A stretch of DNA of 64,000 nucleotides from Dasypus novemcinctus (taxonomy: Eukaryota; Chordata; Mammalia; Cingulata; Dasypodidae). Positions 1 through 11,338 of this stretch are shown here, in pieces. The notes below the pieces were generated by a model, which saw only the letters and a list, made by a program, of their open reading frames with translations, was not told the origin of the DNA and searched no databases. Within the stretch, counting starts at the first letter, position 1. Each line of letters starts with the position of its first letter. The stretch lies in NCBI RefSeq assembly GCF_030445035.2, contig NC_080677.1:108001513-108065512 (forward strand), read 5' to 3'. The translations under genes and the position numbers were made by a program.

Positions 1-311
1 TTCCTTTAAAGAAAAGAGGAATGCTGAGTAGAAAGATAACTGTATGTTCTTTCTATATGTAACTTTTATATCTGCCAGCAAAAGCATCATGGCCAGCCTG
101 AATGAACTCTCGGTTTCTCTCATGACTGGCAGGAGAGGAGACGGGTGGGAGTTGTCCAACACCAGAGCACTCATATTCTGCTGAGGTCACTAAACAATTT
201 GGGAAATGGATGGGGCCTGCTAGAGAGAAGTAACTCCTGCCCTTTGCTGATAGAGTTGTTTCCTGCTGTTGCCATTTACCTAAAACCTCTCCTTGTCTCT
301 GCATCTTGCAG

Positions 312-378
312 CATCTCAGTTCTGGATTTCCCGTGCTGTACCATCCAGGATTTGCCAGAGCTTACTACTGAAAGTCTG
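312..378 (+). CDS. STRIP2: STRIP2 coding exon (fourth from last)
   Basis: This is an internal exon of striatin-interacting protein 2, a scaffold of the STRIPAK complex (striatin, PP2A and GCKIII kinases) that acts in the cytoplasm. A pyrimidine-rich acceptor ending in TTGCAG precedes 312, and a GTAAGC donor follows 378. The exon opens in phase with one base completing a split codon, then encodes 22 residues reading ISVLDFPCCTIQ, then DLPELTTESL. These residues run directly into the next exon (EAGDNNQF), the order I recall for the C-terminal DUF3402 region of STRIP proteins. There is no stop in this frame. STRIP1 is the only serious alternative; the SMKR1 neighbour argues for STRIP2. The exon is too short to show up as a clean open frame. 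The upstream exons lie outside the window. Confidence 0.9.
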
Positions 379-1379
379 GTAAGCAGATGGGAATTTGGTA
401 GCTTTAAAACTACCAGGGTGGCAAGGGCTGGCATTTGTTCTTTCATTTGTTCTCCAGCTCATATTCCCCTGGTTTGAGAGCCTCGGGTCAATAAAGGCAC
501 ACTAGTAATAGCTCAAAAGCAAAAGGGACTTAGAGCTGAAGTTTAGAAAGATGATGGGACTGAAATCAAATGTGAACATCTTCTGGTCTGGTACAAACCA
601 TTATCTGTCTTTCTGCTGTTACAGGCTTATACTTTTCATTTTCTCAGAGATTATATAACTGAGGAGTGTGTACTTCAGAGAACACCTTGTTTAGATCTCT
701 CTGAGGCAAAAATCGATATTGCCACAGAAGAGTGGCCCAGAAAATTCCTCATCCTGAAAACAGCTCAAGGCAAATTAGAAAAGTCTCAGAGTTTTTCTGA
801 ATTCCATGAAACTGACTGACCAATATCAAATTAAAGGTCAGATGTGTATATCATCATGGATTACTACAGCTCCAATATAGCTCAGTCCATACCCTTACTC
901 TGTTGTGTGGTAATTATCTGTATCTGTTGCCCTATTTTAACTGTAAACTCCTTGAAGAAAGTATCAAAGATGAGAAACCTGAGGGCCCAGTGGATAAAGC
1001 GACTTGTCATGATCCCCTCCTCATAGGTGGTAGACCCTGAATTACACCAATGTCCTGAGATAAAGTGTAACACCCTTTCTACCACTCAGGCAGATATTCC
1101 CTGTCATATTTAGATGTGGTCTCAGCAGCCAAGGAAGCTGGGAGCCTCTTACTCCTGCAGAGAGGTAATAAGTTGTCTAACACTGTTTATGTACATGATC
1201 TTATCAATCTTTAAAACTCCTAGAGGAGATGGAGAAGTAAAAAAACTGTCAATGCCTTACAGTTAAAATAATAGAGCTAGGGTAGAGACATGCATCCCTA
1301 CCATTCGGAGGTGGAGTGAGTAATACGTTTTCTCACAGAAACAATGTTAGGTAGGTAATATTAAAATTCTCTTATTATT

Positions 1380-1515
1380 TGATAGATGGTAGTGATGGTT
1401 GCACAGCATTGTGAATATAATTAATGCCACTGAACTGGACATTTAAAGATGGTTAAAATGGCAAACTTTATGTTATATATGTTATTGCAATCATTTTTTT
1501 TAAAAGAATGAAAAA
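1380..1515 (+). repeat. L1 3' end fragment
   Basis: The sequence matches the familiar L1M 3' UTR wording: a stretch ending in TGGTTGCACAGCATTGTGAA, then TTAATGCCACTGAACTG, then TGGTTAAAATGG, and an A-rich end. It is a short 5'-truncated insertion in STRIP2 sense orientation. Confidence 0.6.
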
Positions 1516-1924
1516 AAAGTCTTTTGCTATTAGACTATTTCAGAACATAAAGTTGTCAGCTTTTATGGCCTGAATCTCTTCCTTGATACAATGTGTTCTC
1601 TATTCCCAGTCGCAACCCCATCAATTCCTATGTAAGAATTGATAGGAGCTATACTTTCACATCTCATTCAGTTGACCTTTTGGGATATGAGAATAAAATT
1701 ATTGAAAATGTTATGCCTTCTGAGAAGACTTTATTATTATCAAAGGGTGAGTGAGACATATTATCTAGTCTTAATAAAAAATCAATTCATGCTTGCTATT
1801 CCACTCCTTTCTGTGAAACAGTAGTGGCACCTGGTGGTTTCATTTGGTATCCATAGATTTTTTTGTTTGAATTTTACAATATAAATGCTTCCTAAAATTC
1901 ATGGGCATGTATAGGGTTTTCTTT

Positions 1925-2032
1925 AAATAATTCATATATATAAAGTAATTGAGTGTGCTTATATATATACACACACACATATATATGTGCATATACATTT
2001 TGTAACACGATAAGCGTTTTATATATATAGAT
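1925..2032. repeat. AT/CA-rich microsatellite region
   Basis: Interrupted TA and CA dinucleotide runs (TATATATATA next to CACACACACA, then more TATATA). This is simple low-complexity sequence in the intron. Confidence 0.7.
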
Positions 2033-2100
2033 AGGTTTATATAAACAGTAAAATTCAAAAATATATGGTACGGTTTTACTAAACATTCTTGAAAACATAA

Positions 2101-2524
2101 TTTTTTAAAAAAAGATTTACTTATTTATTTATTTCTCTCCCCTCCCCCCCCCCCCCACCCCGTTTGTTTGTTCTCTGTGTCTATTTGCTGCATCATCTTT
2201 GTCCGCTTCTGTTGTTGTCAGTGGCACGGGAATCTGTGTTTCTTTTTGTTGCGTCATCTTGTTGTGTCAGCTCTCCGTGTGTGCGGCACCATTCCTGGGC
2301 AGGCTGAACTTTCTTTTGCACTGGGTGGCTCTCCTTACGGGGCGCACTCCTTGCACGTGGGGCTCCCCTACACGGGGGACACCCCTGCGTGGCAGGGCAC
2401 TCCTTGCGCGCATCAGCACTGCACATGGGCCAGCTCCACATGGGTCAAGGAGGCCTGGGGTTTGAACCGCGGACCTCCCATGTGGTAGATGGACGCCCTA
2501 ACCACTGGACCAAGTCTGCCGCTT
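2101..2524 (-). repeat. DAS SINE, long form
   Basis: Read on the minus strand, a tRNA-like head with an A box (GGTCCAGTGGTTAGGG) and a B box (GCGGTTCAAACCCC) is followed by the GC-rich DAS body. The tail is a G-run, AAATAAATAA and oligo-A. On the + strand it therefore starts with AAAGATTTA and a poly-C stretch. Confidence 0.9.
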
Positions 2525-2848
2525 GAAAACAATTTTTAGTGACTGTGCATAATAGTCCATTCCTTAATTAAACAAACAAAGTCCATTCTGCTATTGTTGG
2601 ACATTTATTTCAGTTTTTCTCTGTATAACTCCAAGATAAAATCCTTGCACATGAATCTTTGCCCTCATCTCTTTTTATTTCCTTCAGATAGATTCCTTGA
2701 AGTGGAATTACTGGGCCAAGGTAGTCTTGATTCATATTTTCTTCGTTTTCTGTACTTGAACTTAATTCAATATAACTTCATTTGGAACTCCAGCTGTACA
2801 GTATAATGGATATGAAATAAAGGCAAAGTTATTGGCACATTAATTTCT

Positions 2849-3277
2849 TTTTTTTTTTTTCCGGATTTTATTTTATTTCTCCCCTAACCCCACCCCCTCA
2901 TTGTTTTTGCACTTGCTGTCTGCTCTCTATGTCCATTCACTGTGTGTTCTGTGTCTGCTTGTATTCTCATTAGGCGGCACCCGGAACCAATCCTGGGACC
3001 TTCCGGAGTGGAGAGAGAGGTGTTCAGTCTCTTGTGCCCCCTCAGCAACCTCGTCTGCCGCGTCTCTTATCTGTTTCCCTATTTTAACTGTAATATGACT
3101 GTATCTCTTTTTGTTGCGTCATCTTGCTGCACCAGCTCTCTGCGCAGCTAGCACTCTATACGGGCCAGCACTCTCCACTCGGTCCAGCTTCCCTTTCACC
3201 AGGAGGCCCTGGGAATCAAATGCTGGACCTCCTATATGGTAGATGGGAGTCCAATCGCTTAAGCCACATACACTTCC
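2849..3277 (-). repeat. DAS SINE, dimeric form
   Basis: This is a second DAS subtype. The minus-strand head contains GTGGCTTAAGCGATTGG and a degenerate B box, and the middle has a second tRNA-like unit (complement of CCGGAACCAATCCTGGGACC). Target-site copies of CACATTAATTTCT lie at 2836-2848 and 3278-3290, with one mismatch. Confidence 0.85.
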
Positions 3278-3614
3278 CACGTTAATTTCTGAAGTCTTTA
3301 CATTTTGTCAAAATGTTCAGCTTTGGAATAGGCTATCCTCGGCCATGTACTGAGAGCAGTTGTCCAATCCACCTGATGTAGGAAGGCTTACAATTTCTGG
3401 ATCCCAGAATACTTCTATATTCAAATATAATTTACTAAACTAGAAAGGAAATTAAAATTAAATCCAAAATATAGATGAAGGATGGTAAATATATGATTGT
3501 GTGGAAGTAAGATGTGGTCTTGGTAAGGAAATTATTGGATTAGCAGTCATGTATGTCAGCGAAAGGATAGAGATATTGAGAAGTGACTGCTAAGGGTTTT
3601 TGTGTATGTGTGGG

Positions 3615-3770
3615 GTTTTTTTGTTTTTGTTTTAGAAGTAATGAAAATGTTCTAATATTGATTGAAGTGATGAACGTACAATTGATTATACCAAATGCCA
3701 TTGACTGTTCACTTTAGGTGAACTGTATGGTTTATGAATACATTTCAGTAAAAATTGATTTAAAAAAAAT
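3615..3770 (+). repeat. L1 3' end fragment
   Basis: L1 3'-terminal wording is visible: AGAAGTAATGAAAATGTTCT, then TTATACCAAATGCCATTGA, then a terminal AAAAATTGATTTAAAAAAAA. It is a short sense-oriented relic in the STRIP2 intron. Confidence 0.6.
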
Positions 3771-3886
3771 AGCATCACATACAAAGGAGGCATATTTGGA
3801 ACAGTCTAGGTGTTCAACCTATCCTGTAAGCTAAAGATGACAGGATGAAAAAAATATTTATGAAATCATAAATTCCTTGGAAAGTG

Positions 3887-3990
3887 TCTTGCCCACTCCT
3901 CACCCCCTTTTACAGATGAGGAAACAAGTGGAGTACTGAAGTGACATCCTTATAGCTAAGTAGAGAGTGCACAGTAGGTCAGAATTTGTA
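3887..3990 (-). repeat. MIR fragment (probable)
   Basis: TTTTACAGATGAGGAAAC, followed by a decayed copy of the usual MIR wording, suggests an ancient MIR SINE in antisense orientation. Confidence 0.5.
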
Positions 3991-4142
3991 TGACCTAGCC
4001 ATTTGCAAAGAAGTGCTTGGCATTTCCTTTTAGTTATAGGTAAGTGAAATTTACCAAGTTAATGTTTGAAAGATTGCAAAATTCCTCAAATTTTGGCTTG
4101 ATTTATATTCAGGAAGGCCTAAGCATATGTTCATATCATTTA

Positions 4143-4524
4143 CTTATTTATTTATTTATTTTAAAGATTTATTTATTTATTTAATTCCCCTCCCCTCCCC
4201 CGGTTGTCTGTTCTCTGTGTCTATTTGCTGCGTCTTTTTTCTTTGTCCGCTTCTGTTGTCATCAGCGGCATGGGAATTGTGGGCGGTACCATTCCTGGGC
4301 AGGCTGCACTTTCTTTCACGCTGGGCGGCTCTCCTTACGGGTGTACTCCTTGCGCGTGGGGCTCCCCTACGCAGGGGACACCCCTGTGTGGCACGGCACT
4401 TCTTGCGCGCATCAGCACTGCGCATGGGCCAGCTCCACACGGGTCAAGGAGGCCCAGGGTTTGAACCGCGGACCTCCCAAGTTGTAGACGGGCGCCCTAA
4501 CCACTGGGCCAAGTCCGTTTCCTT
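4143..4524 (-). repeat. DAS SINE, long form
   Basis: Full body with a minus-strand head ending GGCCAAGTCCGTTTCC on the + strand, an intact B box, and an AAAGATTTATTTATTTA tail. Target-site copies of ATATCATTTA flank it (4133-4142 and 4525-4534). Confidence 0.9.
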
Positions 4525-4867
4525 ATATCATTTAAATTTATTTACCATAACCTTATATCTATCCTTCTTAAATTTAGTTTTATAACTTCCTAATCCAGGT
4601 ATTTTTAGACACCTCAAAAGATTTTTGTGGTTTTGGTTCTGGTTCTCTTTGTGGAATATAATCATCATGTTGAAGTATTTAAGTCTATAATATTCCTTTC
4701 AGGTATTATTTAACTAATGATATGTGACCTTTTAAAATATAGTATCTTGTTCTAACATTCACCATCACTCCTTAAAACCATATTAAAATACTAGACTTTA
4801 GTATCATTGTTTTCTCTATCCTAGATATAATATGAACACCCCATACGGTATATGATATAAAGATATC

Positions 4868-4960
4868 TTTTTTTTTTTTTTTTTTTGAGGGTACTGGAGA
4901 TTGAACCAGGGACCTCATATGTGGGAAACTGGCCTCAACCACTGAGTCATATCTGCACCT
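4868..4960 (-). repeat. DAS monomer (short tRNA-like form)
   Basis: A poly-T run followed by GATTGAACCAGGGACCTCAT and CAACCACTGAGTCATATCTG: the reverse complement of a tRNA-like head with an A-tail and no GC-rich body. Confidence 0.75.
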
Positions 4961-5271
4961 AATAATATCTTTAATTTAGATATCTTAAACAGAAGGATTG
5001 TGTTAGCACTTAATAAATTTTCCTCTTGGTAACTATTCAGTAGTGGGTGCTAGAGGGGAAGATTAGAATCATCTGGGGTGATTTTTCAAACACACATGCC
5101 AAGGTCCCCTCCCTGGGGCACTTGTAATTTGCTAAAGTTCCTCAGTTGATATTGAAATTTCTTCTCTCCTTCCCTCTTACTCCCTCACCCTACTTGAGAA
5201 CCGTTACTCTCTTATGATATCTAGATCTAGGTACTTAATCAAGCAAGTTAACTAGTCATCAGAAATCCATA

Positions 5272-5668
5272 TGTCTTGGTTTGCCAGGCTGTTATGACAA
5301 ATACCACACAATGAGTTGGCTTAAACAACAGGACTTTTGGCTCATGGTTTTGAAGTCCAAAATCAAGATATTGCTAAGGCTTGCTTTCTCCTGAAAATCT
5401 GGGTGCTGACTGCTGGCAATCCTTGCGGTTCCTTGGCTTGTGTTTCTGTCTATGGTATATGGCAATGTCTTTTTTCTTCTGTGACCCCTGGGTTCTCTTT
5501 ATAAGGCCTCCAGTAATCCAGGTTAAGACCCACCCCAAGTCAGTTGGGCTACTTTGACTAAAAACATCTTTAAGAGGTCCCATTTACAATGGGTTTACAC
5601 CCACATAATATATACAGGCTAAGATTAAGATCGCTTCTAGATTGAAGTTCATAATTCAATCTATCACA
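5272..5668 (+). repeat. MaLR/ERVL-type LTR relic
   Basis: The block starts TGTCTTGGTTTGCCAGGCTG, continues GGCTTAAACAACAGGA, then TTATAAGGCCTCCAGTAATC, and ends in an ATCACACT-like edge. This is the wording of MLT1-like solo LTRs. No internal retroviral genes are present. Orientation is inferred only from similarity to the usual LTR reading. Confidence 0.65.
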
Positions 5669-5911
5669 CTTTATGATAGGGAATTACTCTATAATGATAT
5701 AGGCAAAAAGCAAAATTAAGATAAAAAGTATGACTTGATTTTTAGTTTTGTGAACCATAATAAAGAAATGGTGCAAAAAAATCATTTGCCAAGAAATTGC
5801 AAATTAGCAATAATAGCTATTGGTAAGTATTAAGACCTAGCAAATGTTTTTGCAAATAATTTCAAATGCAGGACTGAATTTTAAATAGGCACCAATAGCA
5901 ATAGAGTTTTT

Positions 5912-6285
5912 TTTTTTTTAAGATTTATTTATTTAATTCCTCCCCCCCCCCCCCCCCCCCCCCGTTGTCTGTTCTCTGTGTCTATTTGCTGCGTCTTGTT
6001 TCTTTGTCCACTTCTTTTGTCATCAGCGGCACAGGAAGTGTGGGCGGCGCCATTCCTGGGCAGGCTGCACTTTCTTTCGCGCTGGGCGGCTCTCCTTATG
6101 GGGCGCACTCCTTGCACATGGGGCTCCCCTACGCGGGGGACACCCCTACGTGGCAGGGCACTCCTTGCGCGCATCAGCACTGCGCATGGGCCAGCTCCAC
6201 AGGGGTCAAGGAGGCCCGGGATTTGAACCGCGGACCTCCCATGTGGTAGACGGACGCCCTAACCACTGGGCCAAATCCGTTTCCC
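5912..6285 (-). repeat. DAS SINE, long form, with a long poly-C
   Basis: Complete minus-strand DAS unit with a 22-base C run in its tail (5942-5963), which is a G run in the transcript sense. It abuts another DAS element; one target-site copy of CAATAGAGTTTT precedes the pair (5899-5910). Confidence 0.9.
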
Positions 6286-6706
6286 AGTTTGTTTGTTTTT
6301 TTTAAGTTTATTTTATTTATTCCCCCCCCCCTCCCCATTACCCCTGTTGTCTGCTCTCTGTGTCCATTCGCTGTGTGTTCGTCTGTGTCTGCTTGTTATT
6401 CTCGTTAGGCGGCTCTGGGAACTGATCCTGGAACCTTCCGGAGTGGGAGAGAGGCAATTACTCTCTTGCACCACCTCTTCTTACTTTCTCTCCTCTCTGT
6501 CTCTGGTTGCGTCACCTTGCTGTGCCAGCTCTCTGCATCAGCTGGCACTCCTGCGCGGGGTGGCTTTCCCATGCAGGGTGGCATTCCCGCATGGGCCGGC
6601 ACTCCACATGGGCCAGCTTGCCCTTACCAGGAGTCCCTGAGCATAGAACCCTGGGCCTCCTGTATGGTAATGGGAGCCCAGTTGGTTGAGCCACATCCAT
6701 TTCCTG
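6286..6706 (-). repeat. DAS SINE, dimeric form, adjacent to the previous one
   Basis: Dimeric subtype with the complement of GGAACTGATCCTGGAACC in the middle and a head near 6700. The second target-site copy, CAATAGAGTTTT, follows at 6708-6719. Confidence 0.85.
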
Positions 6707-6960
6707 GCAATAGAGTTTTTAACATGGCATAGAAACCCTGAAGTCCAGAGGCAAAGAAATGGACTAGTTTGTGGTGTAGAAAAGGCAGGCAGACCTGGCT
6801 TTGAGATATGGTTTTGCCGTTTACAGCTATATGTTATCTTTTTTTTTTTAATTAGCAATTTTTATTTTACTTTTTATGTTAAAAGACTATAGTTAATGAA
6901 TAAAAGGATGTCATATTTTTTGTATTTTCTCATCTGTTTTACAATTCCATTACACTATTT

Positions 6961-7240
6961 CTTTTTTTTTTTTTTAAGATTTATTTACTTATTTATTTAT
7001 CCTCCCCCCCCTTGTCTTTTCTCTGTGTCTATTTGCTGTGTCTTGTTTCTTTGTCCGCTTCTGTTGTTGTCAGCAGCACGGGAATCTGTGTCTCTTTTTG
7101 TTGCGTCATCTTGTGTTAGCTCTCCGTGTGTGCGGCACCATTCCTGGGCAGGCTGCTCTTTCTTTTGCACTTGGGGGCTATCCTTACGGGGCGCACTCCT
7201 TGAGTGTGGGGCTCCCCTACACGGGGGACACCCCTTATGC
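6961..7240 (-). repeat. DAS SINE, head missing
   Basis: The tail and body are present from the oligo-T to the GGGGGACACCCC segment. The sequence then switches to unrelated intron DNA, so the tRNA-like head with its A and B boxes is missing. For a minus-strand element this is a 5' truncation. Confidence 0.85.
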
Positions 7241-8224
7241 AGGGAACTTTATGAGAGCAGAGCCCTCACAGTGTCTTGGATTCACTCTGAAAGGATATCC
7301 CTAAACTTAATCTTTAGACCTAAGGTTTCATTTCAAATAAATATTTGTGAGAATGGGTCATGGAAATGACCTATAGATAGGAAATGGGAGTGAGAGTCTC
7401 ACTCTGGTTCATGTGAAATACCAGAACAAGGGAGTGTGGCTGTGTGCTGCTGTTCACAAAGCATCTCCACACAGAGGTTCACATCATATTCAATTTGCTG
7501 AGTCCTATCAAAAAGAGAGGGAGACAGAGAGGAGGTGACAAATGGACATAAACAAAAAGGAAAAAGAAAATCCCTCAAGTCTAGAAAATCTGAAAAAGCA
7601 CCTGTGTTGCTGAAGGCCTGCTGGGAAAATGTTTATCTGTTGGGTTAGAATAAGGGCAAAGAACTGTAGCAGTGCCCCATGTAGGATCTGCTGCTACAAG
7701 CAAAGAAGACAGACAAATCTGGGCTTAACTCTTTGAGAGAACCATTGACCAGCCTCACACTCAGTGCCAGCTCCAGGCTGCACCTGGTGATGCAAGAAGC
7801 GAGGATAGTTACAGCCATCTGGGGAGGCATTATCAGAATGAAGGGTGAGCAAAGTCCTGGGCAGGTGAGGTTGTCTTCAGAGAGGGAAGTGGGGTATCTT
7901 TCCTGGGCTCAAGACTGAGTTCTGAGGAAGGGAGCAACTGCAGTCAGCTTGCCTCTATCAAAACTTCAGTTTTAAACTACTTGCCTCAGATTATACAGCT
8001 GGAGCCAAAGCCAAAATTAGATGTCCTGATGCCTAGTCCAGTGCTTCTTCTAGAAGGCTGTATCTCTAATCTCATATTATTCTTTGAGGTGCTGAGGGAT
8101 GCAAGGCTTTCTTACGCTATCGTGTTAGAAACCAGGGAAAAGGAAGCTCACAGAAATACTTATCCCATATTTTGTGTCTTCTTGCTCCTAAAAACAAAAC
8201 AAAACAAAACAAAAAACATTTAAG
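7241..8224 (+). other. STRIP2 intron, mostly unique
   Basis: I see no gene. Positions 7981-8060 (TTATACAGCTGGAGCCAAAG and neighbours) resemble an antisense MIR. The rest looks like unique intron sequence. Confidence 0.5.
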
Positions 8225-8237
8225 AGTCTATCCTGGG

Positions 8238-8646
8238 AAACAGACTTGGCCCAGTGGTTAGGGCGTCCGTCTACCACATGGGAGGTCCGCGGTTCAAACC
8301 CCGGGCCTCCTTAACCCGTGTGGACCTGGCCCATGCACAGTGCTGATGAGCACAAGAAGTGCTGTGCCACTCAGGGGTGTCCCCTGCGTAGGGGAGCCCC
8401 AAGAGCAAGGAGTGTGCCCCTTAAGAAGAGCCGCCAGCGTGAAAAAAAGTGCAGCCTGTCAGTGGCACCGCACATACGGAGAGCTGACACAAGATGATGC
8501 AACAAAAAGAAACACAGATTCCCGTGCCCCTGACAACAACAGAAGCAGAAAAGAACACGCAGCAAATAGACACAGAGAACAGACAACTGCGGTGGGGGAG
8601 GAGGGGTGAGGAAGGGGAGAGAAATAAAATAAATCTTTTAAAAAAA
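8238..8646 (+). repeat. DAS SINE, long form
   Basis: Sense-oriented full element with head GACTTGGCCCAGTGGTTAGG, B box GCGGTTCAAACCCC, and tail AATAAAATAAATCTTTT plus oligo-A. A perfect 13-base target-site duplication, AGTCTATCCTGGG, lies at 8225-8237 and 8647-8659. Confidence 0.95.
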
Positions 8647-8659
8647 AGTCTATCCTGGG

Positions 8660-8725
8660 GAGTGGGTGTAGCTCAGTGGTTAAGCACCTGCTTCCCATTT
8701 ATAAGCTCCCAAGTCAAACTAGTTT
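8660..8725 (+). repeat. DAS monomer head, partial
   Basis: GTGTAGCTCAGTGGTTAAGC followed by ACCTGCTTCCCATTTATAAG is a tRNA-like A-box half. The B box is decayed. It lies immediately downstream of the previous element's target site. Confidence 0.6.
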
Positions 8726-8916
8726 GCACTAGACTGGACATTTCCCTCAGAAGCAGACAGATGGTACCTCTGATTCTAAAACAGTACTGATCATTTACTA
8801 CAGGAAAAAGATTATTTCTGAGTGATGTTTCTAAAATGTTTCTTTCCCTGAAACTTTGATCCTGGAGCTTACTTATTTCTTAGGAGAGCCTAATGCCCTC
8901 AAAAACCTTAGGTGTT

Positions 8917-9334
8917 GGGAAGTGGATTTGGCTCAATGGATAGGGCATCTGCCTACCATATGGGAGGTCCAGGATTCAAACCAGGGCCTGCTGACCCATG
9001 CAGTGAGCTGGACACGCACAGTGCTGATGCGCGCAAGGAGTGCTGTGCCATGCAGGGGTGTCCCCCACACAGTGGAGCCCCACGTGCAAGGAGTGCACCC
9101 TGCAAGGAGAGACACCCTGTGCAAAAAAAAAAAAGCACAGCCTGCCCATGAGTGGCGCCGCACACACGGAGAGCTGACGCAGCAAAATGACGCAACAAAA
9201 AAGAGACACAGATTCCGGGTGCCACTGACAAAAATGCAGGCAGACACAGAAGAGTACACAGCGAATGGACACAGAGCAGACAACAGGGGGAGGGAGGATA
9301 AATAAATAAATCTTTAAAAAAACACACACAAAAA
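8917..9334 (+). repeat. DAS SINE, long form
   Basis: Sense element with head GGATTTGGCTCAATGGATAG and tail AATAAATAAATCTTT plus A-rich and CA-rich sequence. Target-site copies AAAAACCTTAGGTGTT (8901-8916) and AAAAACCTTGGGTGTT (9335-9350) differ at one base. Confidence 0.95.
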
Positions 9335-9350
9335 AAAAACCTTGGGTGTT

Positions 9351-10230
9351 CATTCCATATTAAATATATACCTGCCTTGCTTGCATCAAATTAATTGGGC
9401 CAGGTTGGGGGGGGGAGCAGCAGGACTACCATTCATCAGACAGCAGGGTTCACTTCTACACATGCCTCCTCCTCCTGTATTGTTTTATCACATTTTTGAC
9501 ATGAGGAATTTTCAAGTTGTTAGTTTGACTATTCTGCTTACTCATTTATGTAGCTTCTGACACTAGTGTATATTTGTAGGCTCCCAAATCATATAAGTAT
9601 TATTTTTGTACATGAAAAATGTTTCTATGAATAGACCTGTTTCTAATCTAACATCCCATTTCCAGTTGGGTGCTCGCAGTTATCAAGAAACATAAAAGAG
9701 AAACACCAGGTTAGAATGAGCCATCTTCCATTTTTCCTTTCATTCTGAAGAATTAAGCACTTTACTGCAAGATGGTTTAATAAAGAAGGCTGAGGGATGA
9801 TTTAAAACAACAACAAAAAAAAACCAACCAGAATAGCAGATCTGTCTAACATGGTATGAAATATACCAGAATGAGACCTAACTCTTAGCAATTACAAGCA
9901 TAGCTTATATAAGTAAAATTCTGTCTTTTTCTGATGCTAAAGTAGAAAGCTGCAAAAGAAAACTTGCTTGAACTAAGTTCTTATGTTCATGTATCATCTA
10001 ACCAGTAATTTTCTAGGTACAGAGTCTTCCAGAATTGGCAACTGAGTATATTTTCACATGAAGGATATTGTATGGTTCAGAGACCTCCAAGTATGTGCAG
10101 AGGAGGATGGTGAGGAGGTTGTATTTCATGCCATAAAGCTTCACCTAAATTGATCAACAGTGACTTCCAGGCTTCTGTGGAAATGAAAGCCTTGTGGCTA
10201 TTGAGATAATGATGTGTGGCCTTATTACAG
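9351..10230 (+). other. STRIP2 intron, end
   Basis: No repeat or gene is recognisable except the acceptor of the next exon (CTTATTACAG at 10221-10230). Confidence 0.5.
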
Positions 10231-10335
10231 GAAGCTGGAGACAACAACCAGTTCTGCTGGAGGAATCTCTTTTCCTGCATCAACCTTCTGAGGCTGCTCA
10301 ATAAACTGACCAAATGGAAACACTCCAGGACTATG
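10231..10335 (+). CDS. STRIP2: STRIP2 coding exon (third from last)
   Basis: This 105-base exon holds exactly 35 codons and lies between acceptor TTATTACAG and the strong donor GTGAGT. It reads EAGDNNQFCWRNLFSCINLL, then RLLNKLTKWKHSRTM. I recall this segment as strongly conserved in STRIP1/STRIP2; it is part of the C-terminal DUF3402 region. It joins in frame to the exon at 312-378 and to that at 11134. The long antisense open frame over this region (10077-10586) is a shadow. Swap of one conservative residue relative to STRIP1 is possible but I cannot align here. Confidence 0.95.
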
Positions 10336-10582
10336 GTGAGTAGGACTTCGGGTAATGGAGGTGTCTGACTGAATTTTTTTAAATCATTAGTAAGTGTTTG
10401 TGGACTGCCCGCTTTGCAGGCTCTATAAATATACAGTGAATGCTTTAATTCCAGGCACTTACTCTGCATGAGATAATGACTCATCAGGCCATTTTTTTTC
10501 AGAGAGCTGAGAATGAACCAGCTCTTGGTAGAGAAGTTACCATTGTTATTTGAATTACAGTCGCATTTCAAATAATGCAAAT

Positions 10583-10960
10583 ACAAAAATATTCATTGTA
10601 ACATTGTTTGTAATAGTGAAGAATTACAAACAATGCCCATTAGTACAGAACGCACTGGTTCAATATATTATGGTAAATGGTTACCATAGAATACTATGCA
10701 ACCATTAAAAATAATGAGGTTATTCTGTGCTGACATGGAATGATTTCCAAGGTATATTATTAAATAAAGAACAAGGTGTAGAACAATATGACAGTATATG
10801 TGGTGCTATCATTTGTATTTTTTTAAAAATGGAATATATACATGAAATACATATGGAAGATACACAAGAAACTGCAAACAGTAGAAATGGAATGTGTGAC
10901 TGATGATGCACTTTAGACAATTTACTTTAAATATCAAAAACTTTGAATTGTGAAATATAA
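10583..10960 (+). repeat. L1 3' region fragment
   Basis: Old L1 3' wording: ACATTGTTTGTAATAGTGAA, then GAATACTATGCAACCATTAA, then CAAGGTATATTATTAAATAA. It fills about half of the 798-base intron between two STRIP2 exons. Confidence 0.65.
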
Positions 10961-11133
10961 ATGTAGTGGTTCCTTTATGTTCTTGAAGACTAAATCTACC
11001 AATAGCTCCTGGGGAATTTGAGGCTAGTCAGGTTTGGAAACCACTGGCTCAAATTGTCTGTGATTTGGAAATTCCAAGAAACTTTAAATGTTTATCTGCC
11101 TTTCTTCCTCTCTATCCCTCTGTCAATGGGCAG

Positions 11134-11338
11134 ATGCTGGTGGTGTTTAAGTCTGCTCCAATCTTAAAGCGGGCCCTCAAAGTCAAACAGGCCATGCTTC
11201 AACTTTATGTCCTGAAGCTGCTAAAGATACAGACCAAATACCTGGGACGCCAGTGGAGGAAAAGCAACATGAAAACCATGTCAGCCATTTATCAGAAAGT
11301 GAGACACCGTATGAATGATGACTGGGCTTATGGGAACG
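11134..11338 (+). CDS. STRIP2: STRIP2 coding exon (penultimate)
   Basis: A strong pyrimidine tract and CAATGGGCAG acceptor precede 11134, and donor GTACGT follows 11338. The exon encodes 68 residues plus one base of a split aspartate codon. Recognisable segments are MLVVFKSAPILKRALKVKQA, LQLYVLKLLKIQTKYLGRQW, then RKSNMKTMSAIYQKVRHRMN and DDWAYGN. The basic RxWRKSNMKTMSAIYQKVRHR core is a hallmark of STRIP C-termini. The open frame continues about 15 codons past the donor, but the family sequence stops here and resumes exactly (DIDARPWDF) at 27122. The exon's first codon is ATG by coincidence; it is internal, not a start. Confidence 0.96.

Larger units (their letters stand above)
379..2100 (+). 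other. STRIP2 intron, start of a 9.85 kb intron
   Basis: This is the beginning of the intron that runs from 379 to 10230. Apart from an L1 3' end near 1.4 kb and an AT/CA-rich stretch near 1.95 kb, I see no exon, RNA gene or recognisable repeat here. Several open frames of 60-70 codons have no splice context or protein-like composition. Confidence 0.6.

Noticed and set aside
4127..4585. 152-codon open frame and dozens of similar 80-160-codon frames elsewhere
   Set aside because: They are translations of DAS SINE bodies. The same peptide strings recur wherever the SINE occurs, in both orientations.
8238..8320. tRNA gene at this and similar heads with A and B boxes
   Set aside because: The tRNA-like part is the head of a SINE with body, A-tail and target-site duplication; a proper anticodon arm and acceptor stem cannot be drawn.
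10077..10586. 169-codon antisense open frame
   Set aside because: It covers the STRIP2 exon on the opposite strand; the sense exon has proper splice sites and family sequence.
11134..11136. ATG at the first codon of the penultimate STRIP2 exon as a gene start
   Set aside because: It directly follows a strong splice acceptor and the previous exon joins in frame; it is an internal methionine.
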